Assembly: GCA_965200975.1 (NCBI GenBank)
Contig: OZ241740.1
Span: forward strand, 62,001 to 126,000
Direction: 5' to 3'
Length of the DNA stretch: 64,000 nt
Source of the DNA: S5-327 sp965200975
GTDB lineage: Bacteria; Chloroflexota; Dehalococcoidia; Lucifugimonadales; Australimonadaceae
Shown: positions 42,970-53,020 of the stretch, piece by piece
How the letters are laid out: every line of letters begins with the position of its first letter
Position numbering within the stretch: position 1 is the first letter of the stretch
The notes under the pieces: generated by a model
The model's database searches: none
What the model was told of the DNA's origin: nothing
What the model saw: the letters and a program-made list of their open reading frames with translations, nothing else
Made by a program: the position numbers and the translations under genes

Positions 42970-45900
42970 ATGCCGTTTACCCACCTCCACGTTCACTCGG
43001 AGTTCAGTCTCCTCGACGGACTCAGCCGCATACCAACCCTCGTTGGGCGCGCCAAAGAGCTTGGCATGACGGCGCTGGGCATCACCGACCACGGCTCTCT
43101 CTACGGCGCGGTGGACTTCTACTCCGCGTGCAAGGAGGCTGGCGTCAAGCCCGTCATCGGCTGCGAGCTCTACGTCGCCGAGGGCAGCAGATTCGACCGC
43201 AAGCCCGGCGCGCGCAACTACACGCACCTCACCGTCCTCGCCCAGAACAACGAGGGCTACCACAACCTGATGAAGCTGTCGTCGAAGGGGCACCTCGAGG
43301 GCTTCTATCACAAGCCGCGCGTCGACCAAGAACTGCTCACGCAGCACGCCGACGGCCTCATCGTCCTCTCGGGTTGCCCCAGCTCCGAAATCTCGGTCGC
43401 GCTCATCGACGGCAACTACGAGCGGGCCCGCGAAATAGCGCGCCGCAGCCTCGGAACGTTCCCGTCGTTCTACCTCGAAATGCAGCGCCACGAGAACCTC
43501 GATTTCCTGGAGCGGCTGAACAGCGGCATCCTCAAGCTCGGGGAGGAGCTCGACATCCCCATCGTCGCCACCAACGACCTCCACTACGTGAACAAGGCCG
43601 ACGCGCAGCTGCACGACGTGCTGCTCTGCATCGGCACCAACGCCACCGTCCACGACGAGAAGCGCTTCCGGTTCGACGCCGACTCCTTCTATCTGAAGAG
43701 CCCGGAGGAGATGAGCGAGCTGTTCGCAGACATCCCCGAGGCGGTCAGCATCACGCAGCAGATCGCCGACTCCACGGACGTCTCGCTCGACTTCTCCACC
43801 CTTCACCTGCCGCAGTACGCCGCGCCGGAAGGCGAGGACGCCGACGGCTACCTGCGCCGCCTCTGCTGGCAGGGGTTCGGCGAGCGCTATCCCAACGGCG
43901 CGCCCGAGGAGCACAAGGAGCGGCTGGAGTACGAGCTCGACGTCATCACGCAGACGCAGTACCCCAACTACTTCCTCGTAGTGTGGGACATCGCGGAGTT
44001 CGCGCGGCGTAACGACATCGTCTTCGGCGTCCGCGGCAGCGCCGCATCGTCGCTCGCGCTCTATTGCCTCGGCGTCACCAACATCGACCCGCTCGACTAC
44101 CGGCTCGTCTTCGAGCGTTTCCTGAACATCGAACGGAAGGAGATGCCGGACATCGACATCGACTTCCAAGACGACCGCCGCGAGGAGGCGATCCAGTACG
44201 TAACCGGCAAGTACGGGCGCGACCACGTGGCGCAAATCATTACGTTCGGCACGCTCGGCGCCCGGGCGGCCATACGCGACTCCGGGCGCGCTCTCGGAAT
44301 GTCCTACGCCGACGTCGACCGCATCGCGCAGCTCATCCCGAAGGGGCCGCCCGGCATCACTCTGCAAGACGCCTACGAGGCGTCGCCCGAACTGCAGGAA
44401 GCCTACGAAGGCGACGAGACATACCGCACCCTCATCGACACGGCGCGCGGGCTCGAGGGCGTCACGCGCCACGTGAGCACCCACGCGGCGGGCGTGGTTA
44501 TCGCGCAAGACCCCCTCATCGAGCACATTCCCCTGCAGCGGCCCACCAAGGGCGACGAGTCCGGCGTCGCCATGACCCAGTACGCCATGGAGCCGGTGGC
44601 GAAGCTGGGCCTCCTCAAGATGGACTTCCTCGGCCTCATCAACTACTCCGTTCTGAGCAACACGATACGCATGGTGCGCGAGCGCCGCGGCGTCGACGCG
44701 CCCCTGGAGTCCCTTACGTTCGACGACGCGCGAACGTACGAGCTGCTCTCCAGCGGGGAGACGACGGGCGTGTTCCAGCTCGAGGGAGCGGGGATGCGCC
44801 GGTACGTGAAGGAGCTGCGTCCGGGGGCGTTGGGCGAACTGGCCGCGATGATCGCGCTCTACCGTCCTGGGCCTATGGAGCAGATCGGCGCGTTCATCGA
44901 CTCCAAGTTCGGACGCGCTCCCACCACCTATCCGCATCCGGCGCTCGAGGAGATTCTGACCGAGACGTACGGGATCATCGTCTACCAGGACCAGGTGCTG
45001 CATGTGCTGCAGCGGTTCGCGGGCTACTCGCTCGGCGAGGCCGACATCGTGCGGAAGGCGATGGGCAAGAAGATCGCCACGCTGATGCAGCAGGAGCGCG
45101 AGAACTTCCTGGCCGGCGCGGGCAGGCTCGGATACGACGCCGGCACGGCGACCGCTGTGTTCGACCTCATCGAACCGTTCGCCGGCTACGCCTTCAACAA
45201 GGCCCACAGCGTTAGCTATGCCGTCGTGGCGTACTGGACCGCCTACTTCAAGGCAAACTACCCGGTGGAGTACCTCACATGCCTGCTCAACGCGTATGCG
45301 GGCAGCGACAGGGCGGGGCTGTACGCGGCGGAGTGCGCGCGGCTCGATATCCCCATCCTGCCGCCGGACGCGAGCCGCAGCGACGTCGATTTCTCCATCG
45401 ACGTCTCCGCGGACGGCAAGCCCGCCATCCGGTTCGGGCTCGCGTCGATCAAGAACGTCGGCGCCGCCGCGGTGCGGAGCCTCGTCGCCGAGCGCATGGC
45501 GAACGGCCCGTTCGCGTCGTTAGAGGACTTCTGCCGGAGGGCGGGGGTCGACGCGGCCAATCGCCGCATCGTCGAGAACCTCGTCAAGGCCGGCGCGCTC
45601 GACAGTTTCGGCTCGCGCAGCCGCCTGGCCGCGAGCGTCGACTCGATTGTCCAGCTGATGCAGCGCGAGGCCCGGCTGAAGGACAGCGGCCAATCGACGA
45701 TGTTCGACCTGTTCGGCGCAGCGATGCCGACTCCTCTCGCGGACATCGAATTGCAGCCCGCCCCTGAGCTGTCGGCCCGCGAGGTCGCGGCGTGGGAGCG
45801 GGAGCTGCTCGGCGTAACCCTCCGGCAAGGGCCGCTCAGCCCCAGAAACGCCCCGAAGGGGGCTGTGCTCTCACACAACGAACTCGAATCCCTGCCCGAG

Positions 45901-46605
45901 GGCGACAAGGCGCTGCTCGTCGGCGAAGTGGCCTCGGTGCGATTCGCCACGGACAAGCAGGGCCGGCGCATCTGCTTCGCAATGTTCGAGATATTCGACG
46001 GCTCCAAAATCGAGATCGCGGTATGGAGCAGGACGTTCGAGCAGACGGCGGAGCTCTGGGTCAAGGGCGCGCTGCTGCAAGTGAAAGGCCCGGTGCGCCG
46101 TCGCCGCGACGAACTCACCGTCCACTGCGACGAGGCGTCAGCCTACGAGATCGGCGACGCCCCTCCCGACACGAACAGTCCGCAGGCGGCGACGCTCCCC
46201 GAGCGCGAGACTCCGCCCGTCGTATCTGTGGAGCCGCCCACGCCGCCCGACGCAGTCCCCGCCGCAGCGCCGGTTCCTCCCGCGCCTCCCACGCCGGAGC
46301 CGCCGTCTGCTGCTGCTCCAAGCTCCGCGCCGGCGACGAACGGGTCCCGCACGCTGCTCATCAACCTCACCGAGACCGATAAACCAGGCGAGGACAGAAT
46401 GCTGCTGAGGAATGTCATTCAACTGACGATGGACTACCCGGGGCAGGACAAGGTGAACTTACTCATCGTAAGCCAGGGAACGCGCTACCGGCTCGCGCTG
46501 CCTATCGTCTCGACGGGTATCTGCGACAACCTGCTCTCCGAGCTGCAGGCAATGCTCGGAGGCAACCCCGAAGCGCTCGCCATCGAAGAGGCCTCCGCCG
46601 CCTGA
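42970..46605 (+). CDS. dnaE: DNA polymerase III alpha subunit
   Basis: Replicative polymerase of 1,211 residues. It has the N-terminal PHP domain with metal-type histidines THLHVHSEFSLLDG, the polymerase catalytic aspartates in PDIDIDFQDDRR, the NKAHSVSYAVVAYW fingers segment, a helix-hairpin-helix region and an OB fold. After the OB fold there is an unusual Pro/Ala linker of about 60 residues and a C-terminal domain of about 80 residues (from SRTLLINLTETDKPG). The intact PHP ligands make a PHP-type proofreading exonuclease possible (inference). The start is placed after the TATAAT at 42932. Confidence 0.95.
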   Translation: MPFTHLHVHSEFSLLDGLSRIPTLVGRAKELGMTALGITDHGSLYGAVDFYSACKEAGVKPVIGCELYVAEGSRFDRKPGARNYTHLTVLAQNNEGYHNLMKLSSKGHLEGFYHKPRVDQELLTQHADGLIVLSGCPSSEISVALIDGNYERAREIARRSLGTFPSFYLEMQRHENLDFLERLNSGILKLGEELDIPIVATNDLHYVNKADAQLHDVLLCIGTNATVHDEKRFRFDADSFYLKSPEEMSELFADIPEAVSITQQIADSTDVSLDFSTLHLPQYAAPEGEDADGYLRRLCWQGFGERYPNGAPEEHKERLEYELDVITQTQYPNYFLVVWDIAEFARRNDIVFGVRGSAASSLALYCLGVTNIDPLDYRLVFERFLNIERKEMPDIDIDFQDDRREEAIQYVTGKYGRDHVAQIITFGTLGARAAIRDSGRALGMSYADVDRIAQLIPKGPPGITLQDAYEASPELQEAYEGDETYRTLIDTARGLEGVTRHVSTHAAGVVIAQDPLIEHIPLQRPTKGDESGVAMTQYAMEPVAKLGLLKMDFLGLINYSVLSNTIRMVRERRGVDAPLESLTFDDARTYELLSSGETTGVFQLEGAGMRRYVKELRPGALGELAAMIALYRPGPMEQIGAFIDSKFGRAPTTYPHPALEEILTETYGIIVYQDQVLHVLQRFAGYSLGEADIVRKAMGKKIATLMQQERENFLAGAGRLGYDAGTATAVFDLIEPFAGYAFNKAHSVSYAVVAYWTAYFKANYPVEYLTCLLNAYAGSDRAGLYAAECARLDIPILPPDASRSDVDFSIDVSADGKPAIRFGLASIKNVGAAAVRSLVAERMANGPFASLEDFCRRAGVDAANRRIVENLVKAGALDSFGSRSRLAASVDSIVQLMQREARLKDSGQSTMFDLFGAAMPTPLADIELQPAPELSAREVAAWERELLGVTLRQGPLSPRNAPKGAVLSHNELESLPEGDKALLVGEVASVRFATDKQGRRICFAMFEIFDGSKIEIAVWSRTFEQTAELWVKGALLQVKGPVRRRRDELTVHCDEASAYEIGDAPPDTNSPQAATLPERETPPVVSVEPPTPPDAVPAAAPVPPAPPTPEPPSAAAPSSAPATNGSRTLLINLTETDKPGEDRMLLRNVIQLTMDYPGQDKVNLLIVSQGTRYRLALPIVSTGICDNLLSELQAMLGGNPEALAIEEASAA

Positions 46606-46621
46606 AACGCCTGACCGTCGG

Positions 46622-47161
46622 TCAGCGGCGCGACGCTTCGAGGTTGAGCAGTCGCGCCTTCATCGGCAGGCCGGGGCCGCCGAACCCGTGGAGTCCGCCG
46701 TCCTTCCCGATCACGCGGTGGCACGGAACCACGATAGGCACGCGGTTGCGCGCCATCGCCTGGCCCGCGCCGCGCGCCGCGCGAACATTGCCCGCGCTCG
46801 CCGCCAGCCACTCGTACGACCGCGTCTCTCCCGACGGAATTGACCGGCACGCATCCCATGCGCGGCGGAAGAACGGCGACGCCCCATCGAGGTCGAGCTC
46901 CACGTCGCACGATGCGCGCTCGCCGCTGAGGTACTCGGCGAGCTGACGCTCGTAGGGCTCGAACGCGCCCGGCTCATGCTCGGGCAGCGGACGCCGCATC
47001 GCAGTTTCGAGGTCTGCGACGGCGCGCTCCGGCGCCGGTTGGGGCAGCGTCGAGTAGCGAACGCCTTTCGCCGAACCGCAGACGGCAACCCATCCCCACG
47101 CCGACTCGAATACGTCGTAGTAGCCAGCGGCGCCGTTCTCGCTTCTGCTCATTGCCCTCAT
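46622..47161 (-). CDS. ogt: Methylated-DNA--protein-cysteine methyltransferase
   Basis: Suicidal repair of O6-alkylguanine. The 179-residue protein has the C-terminal DNA-binding helix region (IPSGETRSYEWLA, NVRAARGAGQAMARN) and the alkyl-acceptor motif VPCHRVIG, followed by GGLHGFGGPGLPMKARLL. The N-terminal domain lacks an AdaA zinc site, so this is an Ogt-type enzyme. Starts at 47161 or three codons later. Convergent with dnaE (16 bases apart). Confidence 0.93.
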   Translation of the reverse strand: MRAMSRSENGAAGYYDVFESAWGWVAVCGSAKGVRYSTLPQPAPERAVADLETAMRRPLPEHEPGAFEPYERQLAEYLSGERASCDVELDLDGASPFFRRAWDACRSIPSGETRSYEWLAASAGNVRAARGAGQAMARNRVPIVVPCHRVIGKDGGLHGFGGPGLPMKARLLNLEASRR

Positions 47162-47357
47162 CGCTCCTCGCTATCGCATCGCTGCGCCTGTCTACGGAAC
47201 CGGTATGCCCCGGGGCCCGGCGCGCACAGACAGCGTAGAGGGCAGCCGCCGTCGAGGCAAGCGTCCTTCGCTTGCAACGAAGAGCGTCGGCCTCCCCAGC
47301 CCCTTCCTCCCTCCTCAACGCTGACAGCTGCCGCGTCCCGCCGGAGTGGCCTTCCTC

Positions 47358-47363
47358 TATAAT
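47358..47363 (+). promoter_or_regulatory. -10 element of the amidohydrolase gene
   Basis: TATAAT 35 bases before the ATG at 47399; a strong ribosome site AAGGAG follows. No consensus -35. Confidence 0.45.
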
Positions 47364-47398
47364 CGGCGGCATCGCTTGGAATTGTAGAAGGAGATCCA

Positions 47399-48547
47399 AT
47401 GCGCAACGGCTACAAGGTCTTCGATGCGGACACGCACTTCCACTCCTCAGTCGAGAGCCTCGAGCCGCACCTCGATCCGATGCTCCGCGAGATGCAGCTC
47501 GACAGCCGCGAGTTCAAGACCGGATGGGCCGGCGAGGAGCTGCCCGAGCCCTACAAGCGCCTCTACCGCATCGCGGAAGGCGGCGGATGGGGAGCAGCCC
47601 CGCCCCGCTACCTCGGCGAGGCCGGGCCCCGCCCCAACGCCGAGCGCCATTTTCAGCGCTTCCAGGGCTTCAAAATCCCCACCCTCGGAGGCTCCGACTG
47701 GGATATCGACGCCCGCGTGCGCGATATGGACGAGGAGGGCGTCGACGTCCACCTGATGGTTCCCGGCGCCGCATCGGGGCACGCCGACCCCGCCGTCGAT
47801 ATGGCTATGCTCCAAAGCGTCCACCGGCATCTCGACGACGTGTGCGGACGCTACCCCGGCCGGCTCAACTCGCTGATCCTCGCTACCGCGCGCGACATCG
47901 AGGGCTCCGCGCTCGAAATCAAACGCTACGCCGATTCGCCATGGGCGAAGGGCGTGCTCGTGAGTCTCCCCCTTGACTTCCCCGTCGACCACCCCGACCT
48001 GCATCCGGTGTGGGCCGCGGCGGACGACGCCGGCCTCGCCGTCGTGCATCACAGCTTCGCCACCGGCTACCCCGGCTACCGCGACCTGTGGGACAACCCG
48101 TTCATTGGCAGGACCGCGTCGCACCCATGGGCCGCGATGCGCATGATCTCCGCGTTCCTCGGCGCTGGACTTCTCGACAAGTACCCGAACATCAACCTCG
48201 CCATCCTCGAGTCCGGCTTTGGATGGCTCCCGTTCTGGATGAAGCGCATGGAAGACCAGGTCCACTACATGGGCTACGTCGCCGAGGACTTGCAGCACAC
48301 GATGCGCGAGTACATGACCGGCGGGCGTTTCTTCGCCGGCATCGTCATTCACGAAGGCGAGTCCATCACCCGCACGGTGATGGACCTGATGGGCGACCAC
48401 GTCCTCATGTTCGGCTCCGACTATCCGCACGCCGAGTCCCGCTTCCCTCGTTCGGCGGACATCGTGCTGGAGTGGGAGAGCCTCGGCGAGGAGCGCATGC
48501 GCAAGCTGATGTGGGAGAACGCCGCGCGCTGCTTCCGCCTCGATTAG
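47399..48547 (+). CDS. Amidohydrolase family protein (ACMSD-like, amidohydrolase 2)
   Basis: A 382-residue metal-dependent hydrolase or decarboxylase of the amidohydrolase-2 group. Expected active-site elements are visible: FDADTHFHSS at the N-terminus, AVVHHSFATG in the middle and the C-terminal LMFGSDYPHAES with the metal Asp. Enzymes of this group act on aromatic or meta-cleavage-derived acids, among others. The neighbours (a Rieske oxygenase and an MFS transporter) make an aromatic-type substrate plausible but unproven. AAGGAG lies six bases before the ATG. Confidence 0.85.
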   Translation: MRNGYKVFDADTHFHSSVESLEPHLDPMLREMQLDSREFKTGWAGEELPEPYKRLYRIAEGGGWGAAPPRYLGEAGPRPNAERHFQRFQGFKIPTLGGSDWDIDARVRDMDEEGVDVHLMVPGAASGHADPAVDMAMLQSVHRHLDDVCGRYPGRLNSLILATARDIEGSALEIKRYADSPWAKGVLVSLPLDFPVDHPDLHPVWAAADDAGLAVVHHSFATGYPGYRDLWDNPFIGRTASHPWAAMRMISAFLGAGLLDKYPNINLAILESGFGWLPFWMKRMEDQVHYMGYVAEDLQHTMREYMTGGRFFAGIVIHEGESITRTVMDLMGDHVLMFGSDYPHAESRFPRSADIVLEWESLGEERMRKLMWENAARCFRLD

Positions 48548-48731
48548 GAGCGGCGAGGGAGTTCGCGCCTGCCGCCTTTGCTTAGCAGCCCTCGTTCGCT
48601 CAGCCCCTGGCGCTCTCGATAGCCTCGACAGCGCTGCGCAACTCCCGATCAGCCATCCCCGCAATCACGCGCGCTCTTCGCTCGTGCTAGTATGGGCGCG
48701 TCCCCCAGACGGCCCTGTCGAGGAGTCTCCG

Positions 48732-50003
48732 ATGGCAGTCTCAGCCGCCGCCGATCAGGTGGTAGCCGCCCGCCCCAAGCGCGTGGCGGGAACCATTATC
48801 ACGGGCCACGGCTTTCAGCATATGTACGCCGACGGCTTCCTGGTGCTGCTGCCCGCCATCAAGGACGCGTTCGACCTTGGCGCCGTCGCTCTCGGCGTGC
48901 TGTCCACCTCGCGGATGGCGGCAGGCGGCATCCTCAGCATGGGCGGCGGGTTCCTCGTCGATCTGTTCTCCGGCAACCGGGGCGTGCTGCTCGCGGGGAG
49001 CCTGTTCACGATGGCGCTCGCTTACCTCTTCGCCGGGGTGGCGCCCAACTTCGCCATTCTGGTGATCGGCGTCTCGCTCGGCTCGGCGGCAGGGTCGTTC
49101 TGGCATCCGGTGGGACTCGGCATCCTCTCCTACACGTTCCCCCAGAACCGCGCGCTGATGATGTCGCTGCACCGTTCGGCAGGCAGCGTGGGCGAGGTCA
49201 TAACGCCGGTCCTCGTCGTGGGAGCGCTCGTCTTCACCTCGTGGCGAGGCGTGCTCGTCGGCGGTTTCTTCCTCATCGCCGCAGTCGCGGCGCTACTGCT
49301 TTTCGCGCTCGCGCGCCTCGGACTCCCCCGGCGTCAGGTCATTCACCGGTCGGCGGGAGCGCAGTTCAAGAGCATCGGCGAACTGTTCACCGACCGCGCG
49401 CTGCCCGTGCTGCTTGCGGTGTCGGGACTGCGGGGGATGGCCGATCGCGCAGTGGTCTTCTTCCTCCCGGTGCTGATCGCGCAGTTCCTTCGCGAGGTCG
49501 AGCCGGACGCGTCCGAAGTCCGTGTTGCGGCGGTGGTTGCGCCGTACCTCATGCTTATGGTGGGGACGTCGGTGGTGGTGTCGCCGCTCATTGGGGCGTT
49601 TTCCGACCGCGTGGGACGAAAGCCCGTGCTTATCGTAGTGCTCTTCTTCTCGGCGGTGGTCACCGCTGCGCTTTCGTTTGTTGCGGAGCTTGGAGTGGTC
49701 TTCTTCGTGCTTATCGGGCTGCTCGGGATCGTGCGGTTTGCAGGCGCGAACCTGGCGCAGGCGGCGTCGCTCGACATTGCGGACGGACGCCGGCTCGAGG
49801 GGAGCATGATCGGCCTGCTGTGGGGCAACAACGCGCTGTTCGGGGCGGTTTCGCCGCTGCTGCTCGGCTTCATCATCGCGTTCTACTCGCCCGCAGGCAC
49901 GGAGGACTACCGGCTGATCTTCCCGTACGCGACGGCGCTCGCGCTGCTCTCGACTGTGGCGGCGCTCTTCCTGCCGGCAATCGGCAAGCCGCGCAACGCG
50001 TAG
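48732..50003 (+). CDS. MFS transporter
   Basis: A 423-residue major facilitator with about 12 hydrophobic segments. The loop 2-3 region reads MGGGFLVDLFSGNRG, and the second-half loop reads GAFSDRVGRKPVL, the typical MFS signature. The start ATG 48732 has GGAG upstream; the frame is open before it without conservation. Cargo unknown; it follows the amidohydrolase by 184 bases on the same strand and could transport a related compound. Confidence 0.85.
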   Translation: MAVSAAADQVVAARPKRVAGTIITGHGFQHMYADGFLVLLPAIKDAFDLGAVALGVLSTSRMAAGGILSMGGGFLVDLFSGNRGVLLAGSLFTMALAYLFAGVAPNFAILVIGVSLGSAAGSFWHPVGLGILSYTFPQNRALMMSLHRSAGSVGEVITPVLVVGALVFTSWRGVLVGGFFLIAAVAALLLFALARLGLPRRQVIHRSAGAQFKSIGELFTDRALPVLLAVSGLRGMADRAVVFFLPVLIAQFLREVEPDASEVRVAAVVAPYLMLMVGTSVVVSPLIGAFSDRVGRKPVLIVVLFFSAVVTAALSFVAELGVVFFVLIGLLGIVRFAGANLAQAASLDIADGRRLEGSMIGLLWGNNALFGAVSPLLLGFIIAFYSPAGTEDYRLIFPYATALALLSTVAALFLPAIGKPRNA

Positions 50004-50107
50004 CTGCTGCCGGAAGCGCGTCCGCTATCCGGAGGGCGCCGCCCGCCCCTCGCTGTTATCATTACACCAAGGCGGGTGGAGCGTCTGGCTCCCCGCCGCG
50101 CCGCGGT

Positions 50108-50182
50108 GGCAACGTAGCTCAGCGGCAGAGCGGGCGCTTCATAAGCGCTAGGTCACAGGTTCGAATCCCGTCGTTGCCACCA
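50108..50182 (+). tRNA. tRNA-Met (CAT), elongator type
   Basis: Folds as a full cloverleaf: acceptor GGCAACG/CGTTGCC, D stem GCTC/GAGC, anticodon loop TTCATAA (anticodon CAT) and T loop TTCGAAT, with encoded CCA. The acceptor begins with a G:C pair and the anticodon stem lacks GGG:CCC, so it is not the initiator. A lysidine-modified tRNA-Ile2 cannot be excluded from the anticodon alone. Confidence 0.93.
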
Positions 50183-50198
50183 TTTGCCTTCTCCGGAA

Positions 50199-50217
50199 CT
50201 GGGAGAGCGTTCGCTCC
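50199..50217 (-). repeat. REP-like palindromic repeat, partial copy D
   Basis: The minus strand carries the 19-base core GGAGCGAACGCTCTCCCAG shared with copies A-C. The flanks have diverged. It lies between tRNA-Met and the 3' end of the minus-strand MFS gene. Confidence 0.55.
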
Positions 50218-50263
50218 TTAGCTCCCTTCAGGGGCGCCCCCTCGACGCGGGCGCAGACGCGCC

Positions 50264-51484
50264 TCAGACGCGCTCGCCCTCCAGCCGTGGAGCGTGCGGA
50301 GGGCGCTTGCTTGGCAAGCCCTCGCGCGCGACGAACGCCAACGCGAGCCCGCCGCCCGCCAGCAGCGGAACGAACACCAGGAACGCGACCGACGGGCTCG
50401 CCGCCGCGGCCGCCGCTCCGGCTACTAACGGGCCGGCTATGGCGCCCGTCTCCCCAAAGGTCCGGCGCAACGCCTGCAACTGTCCACGCAGATGCGTCGG
50501 CACGATGTCGAACGTGTAGGTGGTCATCGACCCCATCGCCATGCCGCTCGCGAACCCCAGGAACACGAGCACGACACAGAGCGCAACGATGTTCTGCGCC
50601 AGGGGCAGCGCGAGGAACATCGCCCCGCCGATTAGCGCCGACGGCGCCGCCACCCACTTCCTCCCCAGCTTGTCCGACACGAACCCCGCAGGAATGATAA
50701 TCGCGAACGTCGCCGCGCCGAGCACCATAAACAGCAGCCCCGTTACGGCGGGCGAGTAGCCCAACTGATCCTGCGCGAACAGCGGCATCATCGTGTTCGT
50801 CACCTGCGTCCGCGTCAGCACCCCGAACGTCGCGATGAACAGAATGAAGTAGGTGAGCCGGTAGTAGGGGTGTATCTCCTTGAAGGCGGTGAAATCGAAC
50901 ATCGAGCGCTGGTTCCTGGGCCGCTCCGCCCTTACCGAGCGGTGCATAAGCGAGAGCGCGAGCACTACGGCGCTCACGCAGCCAAAGATGAGGAACAAGC
51001 CCTGGACTCCCACCGGCTCGGTGAGGACTCCGCCGATGGCCGGGCCGAACGCCGTGCCTGCGCCGCTTACGCCCATCAGCGTGCTCAGGGCGCGGCCTCG
51101 CTGCTCGGCGCGCACCATCTCCGCCGCGGCGATCTCGCGTCCGAACATCCACATATTCTGTCCGAACCCCCAGATGAACTGCGTGACCATCAGCAGCGCG
51201 AAGTTCGGAGAGTAGGCGGCGGCGAAGAGGCTGACGGTGGCGATCAGCGCCCCCGCGACCATCGGCGTCTTAGACCCCCACCGATCGACGAACGACCCGG
51301 TCGGGATGAACGACAGGAAGCGTCCCGCCTGCTGCGCGGTGATGACCTGCACGCCAAGGACGGCGGACACGCCGTACTCTTCCCCCAGCGCCGGCAGGGC
51401 GGGGATGAGCATGCCCTGCCCGATCATCATCAGCAAGGACGGCAGGTAGATGTGGAGCGCGGCGCTCCAGAACTTTCTGGACAT
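50264..51484 (-). CDS. MFS transporter
   Basis: A 406-residue major facilitator with about 12 hydrophobic segments. The loop 2-3 signature is GSFVDRWGSKTP and the second-half one is GFVSDKLGRKWV. The first helix is preceded by MSRKFWSA, a short cytoplasmic N-terminus. It is flanked by the two tRNA genes; it resembles multidrug/efflux-type permeases, but the cargo cannot be predicted. Confidence 0.85.
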   Translation of the reverse strand: MSRKFWSAALHIYLPSLLMMIGQGMLIPALPALGEEYGVSAVLGVQVITAQQAGRFLSFIPTGSFVDRWGSKTPMVAGALIATVSLFAAAYSPNFALLMVTQFIWGFGQNMWMFGREIAAAEMVRAEQRGRALSTLMGVSGAGTAFGPAIGGVLTEPVGVQGLFLIFGCVSAVVLALSLMHRSVRAERPRNQRSMFDFTAFKEIHPYYRLTYFILFIATFGVLTRTQVTNTMMPLFAQDQLGYSPAVTGLLFMVLGAATFAIIIPAGFVSDKLGRKWVAAPSALIGGAMFLALPLAQNIVALCVVLVFLGFASGMAMGSMTTYTFDIVPTHLRGQLQALRRTFGETGAIAGPLVAGAAAAAASPSVAFLVFVPLLAGGGLALAFVAREGLPSKRPPHAPRLEGERV

Positions 51485-51580
51485 AGCGAAAAGAGCGCAA
51501 CCGGCAAGGCTCAGGCTATCACGCCGCGCGCCTTCTCCCGCGCACGGCGAGCGTCCGGCGCGTTATCATGAGACGCTCAC

Positions 51581-51656
51581 GGGCGAATAGCTCAGCGGTT
51601 AGAGCGCCTGTCTTACACACAGGAGGCCGCAGGTTCGATCCCTGCTTCGCCCACCA
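51581..51656 (+). tRNA. tRNA-Val (TAC)
   Basis: Cloverleaf with acceptor GGGCGAA/TTCGCCC, D stem GCTC/GAGC, anticodon stem CCTGT/ACAGG, loop CTTACAC (anticodon TAC) and T loop TTCGATC. CCA is encoded. Confidence 0.95.
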
Positions 51657-51925
51657 TCAGAGCGCCGGCGCCCTGCGCCCCCCCGATTCCCCCCCCGGAA
51701 CGGCGCCCTGCTCCCCTGTCCGAGGGAGAGTAGGCATGGCAGCTTGCGCCTGAGCGTCGCCATCGGAGACTACGACCGCGCCCGCCCGCTCGCCTCGCCC
51801 GCAAAGCGTCACGCCGAAGGAGCTGTTCGTCCCCGTGGGCGAGCAGAGGCGGAGAGGGCGCCTGGCGTTGCGAGCGCTTATCATGCGCTCCATGCGGGCG
51901 AGCGCGCCGCAACGAGGAGGAACCT

Positions 51926-53005
51926 ATGACCACCGAGCCCATCAACCTCTACGAACTCGAGGCTATGGCCGAGCGCTCCCTCGAGCCGAACGAGTGGGAC
52001 TACGTCGCCGGCGGCGCTACGGACGAAATCACTATCGCGCGCACGCGCTCCGTATTCGACCACATCGCCCTCCGCCCGCGCATGCTCGCGGGAATTCCCG
52101 GCGCCGACCTCGGCGCGACCGTCCTCGGCGAGCGCATCGCCGCGCCGTTTATGCTCTCCCCTTGCGGAAGCCACAAACGCGCCCACCCCGACGGCGAACT
52201 CGCCACTGCAAGAGGCGCCGCAGCCGCCGGAACCATCCTCGCCGTCAGCGCCAACTGCTCCTACCCTCCCGAAGAGATCGCCCGCGCCGCCGACGGCCCG
52301 CACTGGTACCAGACCTACTTCTACCGCGACCGCGAACAGACCGCCGACCGCGTGAAGATGGCTGAGGACAACGGCTACTCCGCTATCTGCGTGACCCTCG
52401 ACGCAGTCTGGCCGCCCAAGCGCGAGCGCAACATCCGCAACTCCTACCAGCGCCTCCCGCGCGCCGACGAGGCGAAGATAGGCGGCCCCGAGAAAGAGCT
52501 CGCCAAGTTCAACGCCGGCATCAGCAGCCGCAGCCGCGTCGACCCCGGCGCAACGTGGGACTACGTCGCGTGGCTCCGCTCCGTCACCAATCTCCCCATC
52601 GTCTTCAAGGGCGTCATCACCGCCGAAGACGCGGCGCTCTGCGCGGAGCACGGCGTCGACGGCCTCATCGTCTCCAACCACGGCGGACGGAACCTCGACA
52701 CCACCATCCCCACCATCGAGGCGTTGCCGGAGGTCGCCCGCGCCGCCGGCGGCAAGGTCGAGGTCTACCTTGACGGCGGCATCCGGCGCGGAACGGACGT
52801 CGTGAAGGCGCTCGCCCTAGGCGCGAACGCCGTGATGCTGGGGAGGCCGCTCTTCTGGGGCCTCGCTTACGCCGGCGACCAGGGCGTCGCCCATATGCTC
52901 GACATCCTGCGCGACGAGGTCGAGACGACGATGGTGATGTGCGGCAAGGGGCGCGTCGAGGACATCGGCCCCGACCTCATCGACCGGCTCCCTGAGCTGA
53001 GCTGA
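51926..53005 (+). CDS. FMN-dependent alpha-hydroxy acid dehydrogenase/oxidase
   Basis: A 359-residue (S)-2-hydroxyacid oxidase-type TIM barrel: glycolate oxidase, lactate dehydrogenase/monooxygenase, mandelate dehydrogenase family. N-terminal DYVAGGATDE, FMN-site SPCGSHKRAHPDGE, YQTYFYRDRE, the active-site SNHGGRNLD (His base and Arg) and the C-terminal YLDGGIRRGTDVVKALALGA are seen. The exact substrate is unclear. It stands alone after tRNA-Val and is followed by REP-like copy C. Confidence 0.9.
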   Translation: MTTEPINLYELEAMAERSLEPNEWDYVAGGATDEITIARTRSVFDHIALRPRMLAGIPGADLGATVLGERIAAPFMLSPCGSHKRAHPDGELATARGAAAAGTILAVSANCSYPPEEIARAADGPHWYQTYFYRDREQTADRVKMAEDNGYSAICVTLDAVWPPKRERNIRNSYQRLPRADEAKIGGPEKELAKFNAGISSRSRVDPGATWDYVAWLRSVTNLPIVFKGVITAEDAALCAEHGVDGLIVSNHGGRNLDTTIPTIEALPEVARAAGGKVEVYLDGGIRRGTDVVKALALGANAVMLGRPLFWGLAYAGDQGVAHMLDILRDEVETTMVMCGKGRVEDIGPDLIDRLPELS

Positions 53006-53020
53006 CCAGCTCCTTCTCCG

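Noticed and set aside
50108..50182. Initiator tRNA-fMet
   Set aside because: The acceptor starts with a paired G:C and the anticodon stem lacks the three G:C pairs of initiators.
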